A stretch of DNA of 64,000 nt from Sphingopyxis sp. H053 (GCF_001468225.1 NZ_LNRU01000006.1:310001-374000); one strand, 5' to 3'; positions 53,921 to 63,532 are shown, counted from the stretch's first letter. Numbers and translations are program-made. The notes: generated by a model from the sequence alone, not told the origin.

Positions 53921-55174
53921 TCAGGACGCCGGGCGCGTCGCGTTGAAGGAAAAGGCGATATCCACCGCGGCGGCGATCGCGTCGGTTGCTGCCCATTCGC
54001 CCTGGCCGACACCGAAGGCAGTGCGGTCGATGCGCGCGGTTCCGAAAACACGCGCGCGGTCACCGTCGATACGCAGCGTGAAGCGCAGGGTCGCGGGCTT
54101 GCTGGCGCCGCGCAGGTCGAGCGTGCCGCGCGCTTCATATTTGTCCCCGCCAAGGTGGCGGATGTCGCGCGCGGCAAAGACCGCGCTCGGGTGCGCGACG
54201 ACATCGAAGAAATCGCTGCTCTTCAGCGAATCGTCGCGCTGGCCGTCGCCGGTGTCGGCCGAAGCGAGGTCGACCGTGACGCGAATGGTCGATTTGGCAA
54301 GCTCGTCGGGGCTGAAACGGATCGCGGCGCGCCAGCGATCGAAACGGCCATCGACCGCCTCGCCGTTCCAACGCGCCGTAAAGCCGAGCCGTCCGCCGGG
54401 CGCGACCGTCCAGTCGGCGAGCGGCTGGGCTGTATCCTCCGGCACTTCCTCCGCCGCCTCGATCGCCGTCGTTTCGTCATCCTTCGCTACGGGAACGGTA
54501 GCCGATGTGGTTGGCGTGGCGACCGGAGGCGGCGCCGCTTTTTCGGCAGCGGGCCGGGGCCGTTCGGGATAGACCGTCTGGCCCGCGACAAAAGCAGCAC
54601 CGACGAGCGCCAGCGCGCCGATGGCGACCCCCGCGGCCTTGCCGCGCGCAAAGGGAAGCATTCGTTGGAGTTCGGGCTTGCCGAGCAGCCACTGGTGACG
54701 CAGCGCACCCGCGATATGGAGCGCGAACAGTCCGATCGCGAGCCAAGCCATCGCGCCGTGGATCGATTCCGCGGGCTCGTGCCAGCTCCGGCCAACGGGC
54801 AGGTGTGGCCAGGGGATGAGGCCGTAGAGCAAAGTCGGCACCTGAACCCGCGCGGTTGAGACGAGCAGCCACCCCGTGAGGGGGCCGAGGATCATCACCA
54901 GGTAGAAAAGCCAGTGGACCGTGCTGGCGAGCGCGCGCGTCCATACCGGGCCGTCGGATGCGGGCGGGCGCGGTGTGAACAGGCGCGCCGCAAGGCGCGC
55001 AAGGCTGAGCAGCAGGATCGTGATGCCGATCGATTTGTGCAACTGGTATCGCGCGAACAATTCGGGGCTGTTGTTCCCCTCGAGCGCCCAGCCGAGCGCG
55101 ATCTGGAAGGCCAGCAGCAGTGCGATGAGCCAGTGAAGCGTGATGGCGGTATAGCTATAACGCTGTGTCGGCAT
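53921..55174 (-). CDS. Cytochrome b561 fused to a YceI-family domain
   Basis: 417 residues. The N-terminal part (about 1-175) is a four-helix cytochrome b561 with heme-ligand-type histidines (TLHWLIALLL, LHKSIGI, VHWLFYL, IHGAMAWL). A fifth helix (about 195-212) leads to a Pro/Ala/Thr linker (215-260). The C-terminal YceI domain (about 262-410: DWTVAPGGRLGFTARW, SADTGDGQRDDSLKSSDFFDVVAHPSAVF) is a lipocalin-like isoprenoid-binding module placed in the periplasm. The start MPTQRYSYTAITLHW is preferred over one 12 residues earlier. YceI usually stands beside a b561 gene; fusion supports quinone-linked redox work. Confidence 0.93.
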   Translation of the reverse strand: MPTQRYSYTAITLHWLIALLLAFQIALGWALEGNNSPELFARYQLHKSIGITILLLSLARLAARLFTPRPPASDGPVWTRALASTVHWLFYLVMILGPLTGWLLVSTARVQVPTLLYGLIPWPHLPVGRSWHEPAESIHGAMAWLAIGLFALHIAGALRHQWLLGKPELQRMLPFARGKAAGVAIGALALVGAAFVAGQTVYPERPRPAAEKAAPPPVATPTTSATVPVAKDDETTAIEAAEEVPEDTAQPLADWTVAPGGRLGFTARWNGEAVDGRFDRWRAAIRFSPDELAKSTIRVTVDLASADTGDGQRDDSLKSSDFFDVVAHPSAVFAARDIRHLGGDKYEARGTLDLRGASKPATLRFTLRIDGDRARVFGTARIDRTAFGVGQGEWAATDAIAAAVDIAFSFNATRPAS

Positions 55175-55246
55175 GATAATCTTTCGCGAGCAGGGAGGGA
55201 TTCGCCCCACACCCTATCGAGTCATGCCGATCTTGTCGAAGGGGCG

Positions 55247-55936
55247 CTAATCGTCGAAACCGACGAAGCGCACCGCGTCATCGACGCCCTTGCGGTTCGA
55301 TACCACCGCATTGGCCGGGAAATCGGCATCGGGCCAGCCCATCGCGACGCAGATCATGATGACCTGATCGTCGGGGATGCGCGCATGTTCGCGCACGACG
55401 GGGCTTTGCATGATGCCCTGGCTGTTGATCACGCAGCCGAGCCCGCGCGACCAGGCGGCGTTGACCAGCGCGTTGGTGACGGCACCGCAATCGAAGGGCG
55501 CGATGTCGCTACCGAGCAGGACGCGGTCATAGGTGACGACGACGCTCACCGGCGCGTCGAACTGGCGGAAACCGCGCAGCACCCAGTCCTGCCGCGCATC
55601 CTTGTCGTCGCGCGCGATTCCCATTGCGCCAAAGAGTTGCTTGGCGATCTCGATCTGGCGGCCGCGATGATCGTCGGCGATGCCGTCGAAGCGGCGAAAT
55701 TCGCGGCTGTCGGGCTTCCCAGCAAGAATGCCTTCGGTGTTGCCCCGCCGGATCGCCGCGAGCGGCGCGCCGGTGACGACCGAGAAATTCCAGCACTGGT
55801 TATTGAACGAGGAGGGCGCGCGCATCGCGACCTCAAGGATCTCGGCGATCAGCGTCTTGGGTACGGGCTTGTCGAGGAAGCCGCGGATCGAGCGGCGTCC
55901 GACGACGACGTCATCGAAACCGGGTGCCGTCGTCAC
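55247..55936 (-). CDS. Nitroreductase-family flavoprotein
   Basis: 229 residues. The N-terminal [15 protein letters not shown] and [12 protein letters not shown] motifs bind [23 protein letters not shown], near the C-terminus, is that of nitroreductases with R..R. Such enzymes reduce nitro compounds or quinones with NAD(P)H; the true substrate is unknown. It shares a four-base overlap with hemA just upstream, in the same direction, so it is translated from the hemA message. Confidence 0.92.
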   Translation of the reverse strand: MTTAPGFDDVVVGRRSIRGFLDKPVPKTLIAEILEVAMRAPSSFNNQCWNFSVVTGAPLAAIRRGNTEGILAGKPDSREFRRFDGIADDHRGRQIEIAKQLFGAMGIARDDKDARQDWVLRGFRQFDAPVSVVVTYDRVLLGSDIAPFDCGAVTNALVNAAWSRGLGCVINSQGIMQSPVVREHARIPDDQVIMICVAMGWPDADFPANAVVSNRKGVDDAVRFVGFDD

Positions 55937-57153
55937 GCGGCCTTCTGAAGCTGCAGTTCGAGGCGGTCCCAGATCTCGACCAGCGCGCTCGTCAGCTCGC
56001 GCATCATCGCCTCGTCATGCGCCGGCCCCGGGGTGAAGCGCAGGCGTTCGGTGCCGCGCGGCACGGTCGGGAAATTGATCGGCTGCACATAGACGCCATA
56101 TTCGGCGAGCAGGATATCGCTGATCTTCTTCGCGCGCACCGGGTCGCCGACCATCAGCGGGACGATGTGCGTCGTCGAATCCATCACCGGCAGGCCGGCG
56201 TCGCGGAAGCATTGCTTGAGGTAAGCCGCGGCTTCCTGCTGCGCGTCGCGCTCGACGCTCGACGCCTTCAGGTGGCGCACGCTCGCGAGCACACCCGCGA
56301 CGAGCACCGGCGACAGGCTGGTCGTGAAGATGAAGCCCGGCGCATAGCTGCGGATCACGTCGATGATATTCTTGTCGGCGGCGATATAGCCGCCCATCAC
56401 GCCGAACGCCTTGCCGAGCGTGCCCTCGATGATGGTGATGCGATCGGCCGCTTCATCGCGGTCCGAAATGCCGCCGCCGCGCGGGCCGTACATGCCGACG
56501 GCATGGACTTCGTCGCAATAGGTCAGCGCATTATATTTGTCGGCGAGGTCACAGATCGCGTGGATCGGGGCGACGTCGCCGTCCATCGAATAGACGCTTT
56601 CGAACGCGATCAGCTTCGCCGCCTCGGGATCGTCGGCGGCGAGCAGTTCCTCGAGATGTTCGAGGTCGTTGTGCCGCCACACGCGCTTTTCGCAGCCCGA
56701 GTTGCGGATGCCCGCGATCATCGACGCGTGGTTGAGTTCGTCCGAATAGATGATGCAGTTCGGGAGCAGCTTGCCGAGCGTGCCGAGCGTCGCTTCGTTC
56801 GAGATATAGCCCGAGGTGAAGAGCAGCGCGCCGTCCTTGCCGTGGAGGTCGGCGAGTTCGTGCTCGAGGTCGATATGGTAGTGCGTATTGCCGCCGATGT
56901 TGCGCGTACCGCCCGAACCCGCGCCGACGTCGTGCAGCGCGCCTTCCATCGCCTCGATGACCTTGGGATGCTGGCCCATCGCGAGATAATCGTTCGAGCA
57001 CCACACGGTGATCGGCTTCGGCCCGTTATGGCCGGCAAAGCAGCGTGCGTTCGGAAAAGCACCGCGATTACGCAGGATGTCGATAAAGACGCGGTAGCGT
57101 CCTTCTTCATGCAGCCGGTCGATTGCCCGAGCGAAGATGTCGTTATAGTTCAC
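55933..57153 (-). CDS. hemA: 5-aminolevulinate synthase
   Basis: 406 residues, the normal length. Lys248 in [15 protein letters not shown] binds [38 protein letters not shown] and [12 protein letters not shown] are the family blocks. It condenses glycine with succinyl-CoA, the C4 entry to haem and other tetrapyrroles, which is characteristic of alphaproteobacteria. The region upstream (57154-57290) holds a hairpin and a short dyad that could regulate it. The nitroreductase overlaps its stop. Confidence 0.97.
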   Translation of the reverse strand: MNYNDIFARAIDRLHEEGRYRVFIDILRNRGAFPNARCFAGHNGPKPITVWCSNDYLAMGQHPKVIEAMEGALHDVGAGSGGTRNIGGNTHYHIDLEHELADLHGKDGALLFTSGYISNEATLGTLGKLLPNCIIYSDELNHASMIAGIRNSGCEKRVWRHNDLEHLEELLAADDPEAAKLIAFESVYSMDGDVAPIHAICDLADKYNALTYCDEVHAVGMYGPRGGGISDRDEAADRITIIEGTLGKAFGVMGGYIAADKNIIDVIRSYAPGFIFTTSLSPVLVAGVLASVRHLKASSVERDAQQEAAAYLKQCFRDAGLPVMDSTTHIVPLMVGDPVRAKKISDILLAEYGVYVQPINFPTVPRGTERLRFTPGPAHDEAMMRELTSALVEIWDRLELQLQKAA

Positions 57154-57190
57154 GTTTCAGCCCCGCAGTCAGGTGCTAATGCAGCTGTTT

Positions 57191-57288
57191 AACCGCTCCC
57201 TCCGGCGGTTATTAACAGGCGGGCCAATAACGCCGAATCTGGCTGAAATCCAGTGCGAACGATTCGCAACTTATGGGACAAATTGTCC
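57191..57288 (-). promoter_or_regulatory. Hairpin and dyad in the murI-hemA gap
   Basis: AACCGC-N8-GCGGTT (57191-57210) can form a six-base-pair stem 38 bases before hemA. GGACAA-A-TTGTCC (57276-57288) is a perfect dyad three bases beyond the murI stop. Either could be an operator or an attenuator for hemA. There is no T-run, so a simple terminator is unlikely. No known consensus (FNR, Irr, RirA) was matched. Confidence 0.35.
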
Positions 57289-57290
57289 TA

Positions 57291-58097
57291 TCAGATCGTC
57301 TCGATCGAGCCGATGCCATAGGGAGCCAGCGCGGCGAGCGGCGAGGGCGGGTGGTCGTCGCTGCGGGTAAAGACCGCGACACCGGGGGCGGCCGCGGCGG
57401 GCCACGGCTGGCCTTCGGTCAGATAGGCGATGCGCCGTGCGATGCCCGCGGCGCCATCAATCAGGGTCACTTCCGGCCCCGCCGCAGCCTGCAATTCGTC
57501 CTGCAACAACGGAAAATGCGTGCAGGCGAGGACGATCACGTCGATCCGGTCGCCGCCGGGCTGGTCGCGCAGGCCCGCAATCGCGCGCGCGATCACGTGG
57601 GGATCGACCGCCTCGCCGCGCAGCTTCGCCTCGGCGCCGGTGACGAGGCCGGGGCTCCCGTGGCGCAGCACGGTCTTGCCGGCGGCAAACTTGGCGCTGA
57701 GGTCGTCGACATAGGGCTGGCGTACTGTCGCCTCGGTCCCGAGCACGCCGATGACGCCGCTTTTGGTCAGCTCGGCGGCGGGCTTGATCGCGGGCACCGT
57801 CCCGACGATCGGCAGGTCGAGTGCGGCGCGGACATGGGCGAGCGCGATCGTCGAAGCGGTGTTGCACGCGATGACCGCGAGCCGTGGCTGATAGCGTTCG
57901 ACGAGTCGCCCGAGCAGCGCGGGCACCCGCGCGGCGAGTTCGTCGTTGCTCTTCTTGCCATAGGGCAGCCCGGCATAATCGGCGGCGTAGACGAACGGCG
58001 CGGTCGGAAGCAGCGCGCGGGTTGGACCCAGCACGGTGAGCCCGCCAAGGCCGCTGTCGAAGAAGAGAATGGGGGCATCGGGCGCGGGAGCGTTCAT
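57291..58097 (-). CDS. murI: Glutamate racemase
   Basis: 268 residues. The acid/base pair is Cys78 (VIACNTAST) and the second Cys in VLACTHFPLL, with Asp14 in FFDSGLGGL and PYGKKSNDEL downstream. It makes D-glutamate for peptidoglycan. ATG 58097 begins the usual N-terminus (ILFFDSGLGG after nine residues); a start 12 residues earlier is possible but not conserved. It is divergent from plsY over 162 bases that hold a small REP-like hairpin. Confidence 0.95.
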   Translation of the reverse strand: MNAPAPDAPILFFDSGLGGLTVLGPTRALLPTAPFVYAADYAGLPYGKKSNDELAARVPALLGRLVERYQPRLAVIACNTASTIALAHVRAALDLPIVGTVPAIKPAAELTKSGVIGVLGTEATVRQPYVDDLSAKFAAGKTVLRHGSPGLVTGAEAKLRGEAVDPHVIARAIAGLRDQPGGDRIDVIVLACTHFPLLQDELQAAAGPEVTLIDGAAGIARRIAYLTEGQPWPAAAAPGVAVFTRSDDHPPSPLAALAPYGIGSIETI

Positions 58098-58140
58098 GGG
58101 CTTTCGCCTAGCAGCGCAAAGAGCGGTGCTCAATTGCTTC

Positions 58141-58169
58141 CCGTCGCCCCTCGAACGCGGGGGCGACGG
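58141..58169. repeat. Single REP-like hairpin, type C variant
   Basis: CCGTCGCCCC-TCGAACGCG-GGGGCGACGG resembles one arm of the type C pairs but with a changed loop (TCGAACGCG in place of the usual GCGAAGGC). It stands alone between divergent murI and plsY. It may be a degenerate pair in which the middle was lost. Confidence 0.6.
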
Positions 58170-58259
58170 GTTAATCCGTTTTGGCGGCCAACTTGTTCGA
58201 ATCCGTTGATTGCATCGTCCAACATCGCCACACTGGCGCCGAACGGAGCGGGGAGCGTC

Positions 58260-58880
58260 ATGACTTTATATTTGCTGATTGCCGCGGGCTACCTGTTGGG
58301 ATCGATCCCGTTCGGCGTCATCCTGACGCGCCTGTTCGGTGCGGGCGACCTCCGCCAGATCGGGTCGGGCAATATCGGGGCGACCAATGTGTTGCGCACC
58401 GGGCGCAAGGGGCTGGCGGCGGCGACGCTGATCCTCGACGGCGCAAAGGGCGCTGTCGCGGTGCTGCTCGCGCGCCATTTCGTCCCCGAACTCGGCGACC
58501 ATGCCGCGATGATCGCGGGCGCCGCGGCGATGATCGGCCATTGCTATCCCGTGTGGCTGAAATTCCGCGGCGGGAAGGGCGTTGCGACATTGCTGGGCCT
58601 TGCGCTCGCGCTCGCCTGGCCGATCGGGCTGGTGTTCGCCGTCGTGTGGCTCGGCACCGTCCTGTTGCTCCGCATCTCGTCGCTCGGCGGGATACTCGGC
58701 GCGGTGTCGGCACCGATCGCCGCGCTCGCCTTCGGCCATCAGGTCTATGCCATTGGCCTTGCCGGTCTCGCGGTGATCGTATTGTGGCGGCACCGCGAAA
58801 ATATCGCACGGCTGCGCGCCGGGACCGAGCCGCGGGTCGGCGGAAAGAAAGACGGCCCCAAAGGAGCCGGCGGAGCGTGA
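58260..58880 (+). CDS. plsY: Glycerol-3-phosphate acyltransferase PlsY
   Basis: 206 residues. Three conserved motifs are present: LLGSIPFG (about 12-19), GSGNIGATNVLRTG (about 36-49) and KFRGGKGVATLLG. About five hydrophobic segments show an inner-membrane enzyme. It acylates glycerol-3-phosphate from acyl-phosphate, the first step of phospholipid synthesis. ATG 58260 follows GGGGAG eight bases upstream. It ends in GTGA overlap with dprA. A long in-frame extension upstream is antisense to murI and was rejected. Confidence 0.96.
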   Translation: MTLYLLIAAGYLLGSIPFGVILTRLFGAGDLRQIGSGNIGATNVLRTGRKGLAAATLILDGAKGAVAVLLARHFVPELGDHAAMIAGAAAMIGHCYPVWLKFRGGKGVATLLGLALALAWPIGLVFAVVWLGTVLLLRISSLGGILGAVSAPIAALAFGHQVYAIGLAGLAVIVLWRHRENIARLRAGTEPRVGGKKDGPKGAGGA

Positions 58881-59962
58881 CCGACGCCGAACGGCTGGCG
58901 CGGCTGCGGCTGATCCGCACGCCGCATGTCGGCCCGGTCAGCTGGCACCAGTTGATGCTGCGTTTCGGGTCGGGCGAGGCCGCGCTCAATGCGCTGCCCG
59001 ATCTCGTCCTGCGCGGCGGGGCAGGGAAGGCGCGCATCGCACCGGTCGAGGTCGCCGAGCGTGAGATCGAGCGCGTGGCCCAATTGGGCGCGCGCCATAT
59101 CTTCAGCGACGAGGATGATTATTCGCCGATGCTGCGCGAGGTCGAGGGGGCGCCGCCCGTCGTCGTCGTGCGCGGCGATACCGCGATGCTGCGGCGCCCG
59201 TGCGTCGCGATCGTCGGCGCGCGCAATGCGTCGGCGATCGCGTGCCGCTTCGCGCGGCAGCTCGCCGCCGATCTGGCGGCGCGCGACGTGACCGTGATTA
59301 GCGGGCTGGCGCGCGGGGTCGACACCGCCGCGCATATCGGCGCGCTCGGCGGATCGACCGTTGGCGTCATCGCGAGCGGAATCGACATCGCCTTTCCGCC
59401 CGAAAACGCCGCGCTGCAGGAAAAGATCGCGAGCGACCAATTGCTGATCGCCGAACAGCCGCCCGGAACCGAGCCGCTCGCGCGTCACTTCCCGTCGCGT
59501 AACCGCATCATCGCGGGGATCGCGCACGGCACGGTGGTAATCGAAGCCGCGCCCCGGTCGGGATCGCTGATCACCGCGCGCCGAGCCGGCGACTATGGCC
59601 GCGAGGTGATGGCGGTGCCGGGCTCGCCGCTCGACCCGCGCGCGCAGGGCTGCAACATGCTGATCCGCGAGGGCGCGACGCTGATCCAGACGGTCGACGA
59701 TGTGCTCGAAGCGGTCGGGCCGATCGACGCGCGCATGGTCCGCGAACCGGTGCAGCGTTACGCCGCCGCGCCCGCGCCGATCGATGCCGGCGAGGGCGAA
59801 CGCCGGTCGCTGATCGACCTGCTCGGCCCGACGCCCGTCGCGGTCGATGAGCTGGTGCGGCAGTCGGGGCAGGCGGCGGCGACCGTCCAGCTCGTCCTGC
59901 TCGAACTCGAGCTGGCGGGGCGCGTCGAGCGCCATGCCGGAGCGAAGATTTCGCTCGTATGA
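58877..59962 (+). CDS. dprA: DNA-processing protein DprA
   Basis: 361 residues. A Rossmann-fold domain of the Smf type holds CVAIVGARNASAIACRFARQLA, VISGLARGVDTAAHIGAL (about 145-160) and PSRNRIIAGIAHGTVVIEA. A C-terminal winged helix (about 295-360, VAVDELVRQSGQAAATVQLVLLELELAGRV) follows. DprA loads RecA on incoming single-stranded DNA in natural transformation, which agrees with comEC at the left end of the window. Start is GTG 58877 within the plsY stop (GTGA). Confidence 0.95.
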   Translation: MTDAERLARLRLIRTPHVGPVSWHQLMLRFGSGEAALNALPDLVLRGGAGKARIAPVEVAEREIERVAQLGARHIFSDEDDYSPMLREVEGAPPVVVVRGDTAMLRRPCVAIVGARNASAIACRFARQLAADLAARDVTVISGLARGVDTAAHIGALGGSTVGVIASGIDIAFPPENAALQEKIASDQLLIAEQPPGTEPLARHFPSRNRIIAGIAHGTVVIEAAPRSGSLITARRAGDYGREVMAVPGSPLDPRAQGCNMLIREGATLIQTVDDVLEAVGPIDARMVREPVQRYAAAPAPIDAGEGERRSLIDLLGPTPVAVDELVRQSGQAAATVQLVLLELELAGRVERHAGAKISLV

Positions 59963-60128
59963 CCCGACGATCGGGAAATCATCCGCAGCGTCGGCAAATA
60001 TGACGCGGGCAAATGCCTCCTGCCCACCGATTTCAAATGGCAGGCAGTTGATGCAAAATCCGGCTTGACGGAATCAAGCGATCCCCGCCACCCTCGCACG
60101 CAGTCGGGCGAAGGGGGAACGTCGGTAA

Positions 60129-60797
60129 ATGCAATATGATGCGAGTTTGCTCGTCCCCACTTTGCGGCGGACATGGGATATGGCGGTCGCCATGCCGGGC
60201 ACCGTTTTGGTTGCCTGGCTGGCAACCGCGACAGCGGGGGTTGCGTCGGATGTTGCCATCGAGCGGACGGGTGGCAACGGCAGCGGAATCCTGATTGTCT
60301 ATGGCATTGCCATCACCTTCGTTCAGGTCTGGATCACCCGCGAAGCCCTTGCGCAGGCTGGAATTGCCGCCGCCATGTCGGCCGCCAATTCGCTGAGCGT
60401 CTATTTGCAGGGCCTGTTGGTCGGGCTCGGCGTGTTGTTGGGGCTCGTCCTCCTGATATTGCCCGGGCTCTATGTCTTTGCGCGCTGGTATCTCGCCGGC
60501 GCGTTGCTCGTGCGCGACGAGGGCGGCCGCCGCGCGGCGATGCAGCGGAGCTGGGATATGCTTGCGGTGCATTGGCCCGCCGCGCTTGGCGTCGGGTTGA
60601 TCCTGTTCGCGCTATCGGTGGCGCCGTTGGCGGTCGAGATCGCGGCGCCGGCTCTGGCGTTTGAATATGGGTTCGGGTGGCTGGTGGCGACGAATCTGGC
60701 CGCGGCGATCGGTATTGTGGGGAGCTATCTGGCCGCGGTGGCGCTGCTCTTGAACATCGAGCAACCGGCATCGACGTTACAGGAAATTTTCGGTTGA
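60129..60797 (+). CDS. Multi-pass membrane protein, unknown function
   Basis: 222 residues with about five hydrophobic segments (22-42, 55-75, 88-118, 150-172, 178-210). The pattern resembles DUF975/glycerophosphodiester-phosphodiesterase membrane-domain proteins: repeat-like ILPGLYVFARWYLAGALLVRDEGGRRAAMQRSWDM is the most telling segment. It lies between dprA and topA in the same direction, an extra gene in a usually compact plsY-dprA-topA order. No enzymatic motif seen. Confidence 0.8.
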   Translation: MQYDASLLVPTLRRTWDMAVAMPGTVLVAWLATATAGVASDVAIERTGGNGSGILIVYGIAITFVQVWITREALAQAGIAAAMSAANSLSVYLQGLLVGLGVLLGLVLLILPGLYVFARWYLAGALLVRDEGGRRAAMQRSWDMLAVHWPAALGVGLILFALSVAPLAVEIAAPALAFEYGFGWLVATNLAAAIGIVGSYLAAVALLLNIEQPASTLQEIFG

Positions 60798-60864
60798 CGC
60801 GGCGCCCGTCGGCGCCACCCTCACGCGTACGTACGTAAGGGACAGCTAGGACTAAAGGTTTTTC

Positions 60865-63429
60865 ATGCAATTGGTAATTGTGGAATCGCCCGCAAAGGCG
60901 AAGACGATCGAGAAATATCTGGGGCGCGATTTCAAAGTGCTGGCGTCCTACGGCCATGTCCGCGACCTGCCGCCCAAGGACGGGTCGGTCGATCCCGACG
61001 ACGGCTTCGCGATGCAGTGGCAGCTGTATCCCGACAAGACGAAGCGGATGAAGGAAATCCAGGACGCGGCGAAGACCGCCGACCGATTGATTCTCGCGAC
61101 TGACCCTGATCGCGAGGGCGAAGCGATCAGCTGGCACGTGCAGGAATTGCTGCGCAGCAAAAAGGCGCTCCCCGCCGAGGTCGACCGCGTCACCTTCAAC
61201 GCGATCACCAAGGATGCGGTGCTCACCGCGATGGCGCAGCCGCGCGCGCTCGACGACGATCTGATCGACGCCTATCGTGCCCGCCGCGCGCTCGACTATC
61301 TCGTCGGCTTCACCCTGTCGCCGGTGCTGTGGCGCAAGCTGCCCGGCGCCAAGTCGGCGGGCCGCGTCCAGTCGGTGACGCTGCGCATGATCGTCGAACG
61401 CGAGCGCGAAATCGAAGCCTTTGTTGCGCAGCAATATTGGTCGATCACCGGCCTGTTCGAAATGTCGGGCACGCCGTTCAAGGCGCGCCTTGCGCAATGG
61501 CGCGGCGACAAGATCGAGCGGCTGTCGATCACCAGCGAAGCCGATGCGCGCGCCGCCGAAGCCGATGTGAAGGCGGGGCATTTCACGGTCGATGCGGTCG
61601 AGACCAAGCCGCTCACGCGCAACCCGCCGCCGCCCTTCACGACGTCGACGCTGCAACAGGAGGCCGCGCGCAAGCTGGGTTTTTCCGCCAGCCACACGAT
61701 GCGGGTCGCGCAAGGACTCTATGAAGACGGCGCGATCACTTACATGCGAACCGACGGCGTCCAGATGGACGGTGCCGCGATCAGCGTGGCGCGTGCCGCG
61801 ATCGCGAACCGCTATGACGGCGGCTATGTCCCTGACAAGCCGCGTCTCTATCAGACCAAGGCAAAAAATGCCCAGGAGGCGCACGAAGCGATCCGTCCGA
61901 CCGACTTTTCAAAAGACAAGGCGGGCAGCGGCGATCATGCGCGGCTGTACGAGCTGATCTGGAAGCGCGCGATGGCGAGCCAGATGGCCTCGGCGCGGTT
62001 GGAGCGGACCAGCATCGACCTGACCGACGGCACCGGAAAAACGATGATGCGCGCCACCGGACAGGTCATCAAATTTCCCGGCTTTCTGGCGCTGTACGAC
62101 GAAGGCCGCGACGACAGCAACGACGATGACGACGCACGCCTGCTGCCCGCCATGGCCAGGGGCGATGCACCCGCGAAGACGGGGGTCGAGGTCGAAAGCC
62201 ACGAAACCCAGCCGCCGCCGCGCTATTCCGAAGCCAGCATGGTCAAGAAGATGGAAGAGCTGGGGATTGGGCGTCCTTCGACCTGGGCGGCGATCCTGCA
62301 GGTTCTGAAGGATCGCGCCTATGTGACGGTCGAAAAGAATCGCTTCATTCCGGAAGAAAGCGGGCGGTTGCTGACGGCGTTCCTCGAACGCTTTTTTGCG
62401 CGCTATGTCGAATATGATTACACCGCCGGGCTCGAGGAAGAGCTCGACGACGTGTCGGGCGGCCGCGCACAGTGGCAGGCGGTGCTCGAACGCTTCTGGC
62501 GCGACTTTAAGCCGCGCACCGGCGAGGTGATGGAGCAGAAGCCGTCGGAGATTACCGCGGCGCTCGACGAATTCCTCGGCCCCTATCTCTTCCCCGACAA
62601 GGGCGACGGCAGCGACCCGCGCATCTGCCCCAATTGCGGCACCGGCAAGCTGGCGCTGCGCGGCGGCAAGTTCGGGCCGTTCATCGCGTGCAGCAATTAC
62701 CCCGACTGCAAATATACACGGAAATTTGCGCAGCCGGGCGGCAGTGACGGTGCCGATACCGGCCCCGAGACGATGGGCACCGACCCCGAGTCCGGGCTGG
62801 AGGTTACCAAGCGCAGCGGGCGTTTCGGTCCCTATATCCAGCTCGGCGACGGCAAGGAGGCAAAGCGCTCGTCGATCCCGAAGGATATCCCGGGCGAGGA
62901 TTTCGATCTCGATTATGCGAGCCGGCTCTTGAACCTGCCGCGCGAGGTCGGGGTGCACCCCGAAAGCGGCAAGCCGATCATGGCGGGGCTGGGGCGCTAT
63001 GGCCCCTATCTGCTTCACGACGGCAAATATGCGAAGCTGACCGGCACCGCCGAAATCTTTGACATCGGCATGAACACCGCGGTCGTCCGCATCGCCGAAG
63101 CGGCAGCCGGCGGCGGGCGCGGCCGCACCAAGGCCGAACCGCTCAACACCTTCGGCCCGCATCCGACGAGCGGCGGCGAGATGAAGCTGATGGAAGGACG
63201 CTTCGGTCCCTATGTCACCGACGGCACGACCAACGCGACGCTGCCCAAGAGCGCCGACACCGCGACGCTGACGCTCGAAGAGGCGATCGCGCTGATCGAC
63301 GCACGCGCGGCAAAGGGGCCGGCGAAGGGCAAGAAGAAAGCAGCGCCAAAGAAGGCTGCGGCGAAGAAGGCCCCAGCCAAGAAAGCGCCTGCAAAGAAGG
63401 CTCCGGCGAAGAAGAAGGCGGCCGAATAA
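60865..63429 (+). CDS. topA: DNA topoisomerase I
   Basis: 854 residues, type IA. TOPRIM starts MQLVIVESPAKAKTIEKYLG, with the metal site ATDPDREGEAISWH. The active-site tyrosine is Tyr293 (ITYMRTDGVQM). Four-cysteine zinc modules follow: only one is complete (CPNCGTGKL...CSNYPDCKY, about 590-625). Three more repeats of the same fold without cysteines (GRFGPYIQLGDG, GRYGPYLLHDGKYA, GRFGPYVTDG) follow. The tail is a Lys/Ala/Pro repeat (KKAPA, about 825-854), a DNA-binding extension. A repeat pair lies after the stop. Confidence 0.97.
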   Translation: MQLVIVESPAKAKTIEKYLGRDFKVLASYGHVRDLPPKDGSVDPDDGFAMQWQLYPDKTKRMKEIQDAAKTADRLILATDPDREGEAISWHVQELLRSKKALPAEVDRVTFNAITKDAVLTAMAQPRALDDDLIDAYRARRALDYLVGFTLSPVLWRKLPGAKSAGRVQSVTLRMIVEREREIEAFVAQQYWSITGLFEMSGTPFKARLAQWRGDKIERLSITSEADARAAEADVKAGHFTVDAVETKPLTRNPPPPFTTSTLQQEAARKLGFSASHTMRVAQGLYEDGAITYMRTDGVQMDGAAISVARAAIANRYDGGYVPDKPRLYQTKAKNAQEAHEAIRPTDFSKDKAGSGDHARLYELIWKRAMASQMASARLERTSIDLTDGTGKTMMRATGQVIKFPGFLALYDEGRDDSNDDDDARLLPAMARGDAPAKTGVEVESHETQPPPRYSEASMVKKMEELGIGRPSTWAAILQVLKDRAYVTVEKNRFIPEESGRLLTAFLERFFARYVEYDYTAGLEEELDDVSGGRAQWQAVLERFWRDFKPRTGEVMEQKPSEITAALDEFLGPYLFPDKGDGSDPRICPNCGTGKLALRGGKFGPFIACSNYPDCKYTRKFAQPGGSDGADTGPETMGTDPESGLEVTKRSGRFGPYIQLGDGKEAKRSSIPKDIPGEDFDLDYASRLLNLPREVGVHPESGKPIMAGLGRYGPYLLHDGKYAKLTGTAEIFDIGMNTAVVRIAEAAAGGGRGRTKAEPLNTFGPHPTSGGEMKLMEGRFGPYVTDGTTNATLPKSADTATLTLEEAIALIDARAAKGPAKGKKKAAPKKAAAKKAPAKKAPAKKAPAKKKAAE

Positions 63430-63460
63430 CGCCGGCGGACAGGCGTTCGCCCCTTTATCT

Positions 63461-63532
63461 CGTCATTCCCGCGAAAGCGGGAACCCAGCTGCAACAGTTG
63501 CTCGCTGGGTTCCCGCTTTCGCGGGAATGACG
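63461..63532. repeat. Inverted palindromic repeat pair (REP-like), type B
   Basis: Arms CGTCATTCCCGCGAAAGCGG... inverted around AACAGTTG. AATTTTTG follows on the right, so the pair could end topA transcription. It is nearly identical in its arms to 14502-14573 and 48356-48425. Confidence 0.9.

Noticed and set aside
61909-63162. A 417-codon minus-strand frame inside topA
   Set aside because: It is opposite conserved topA and has no motif of its own.
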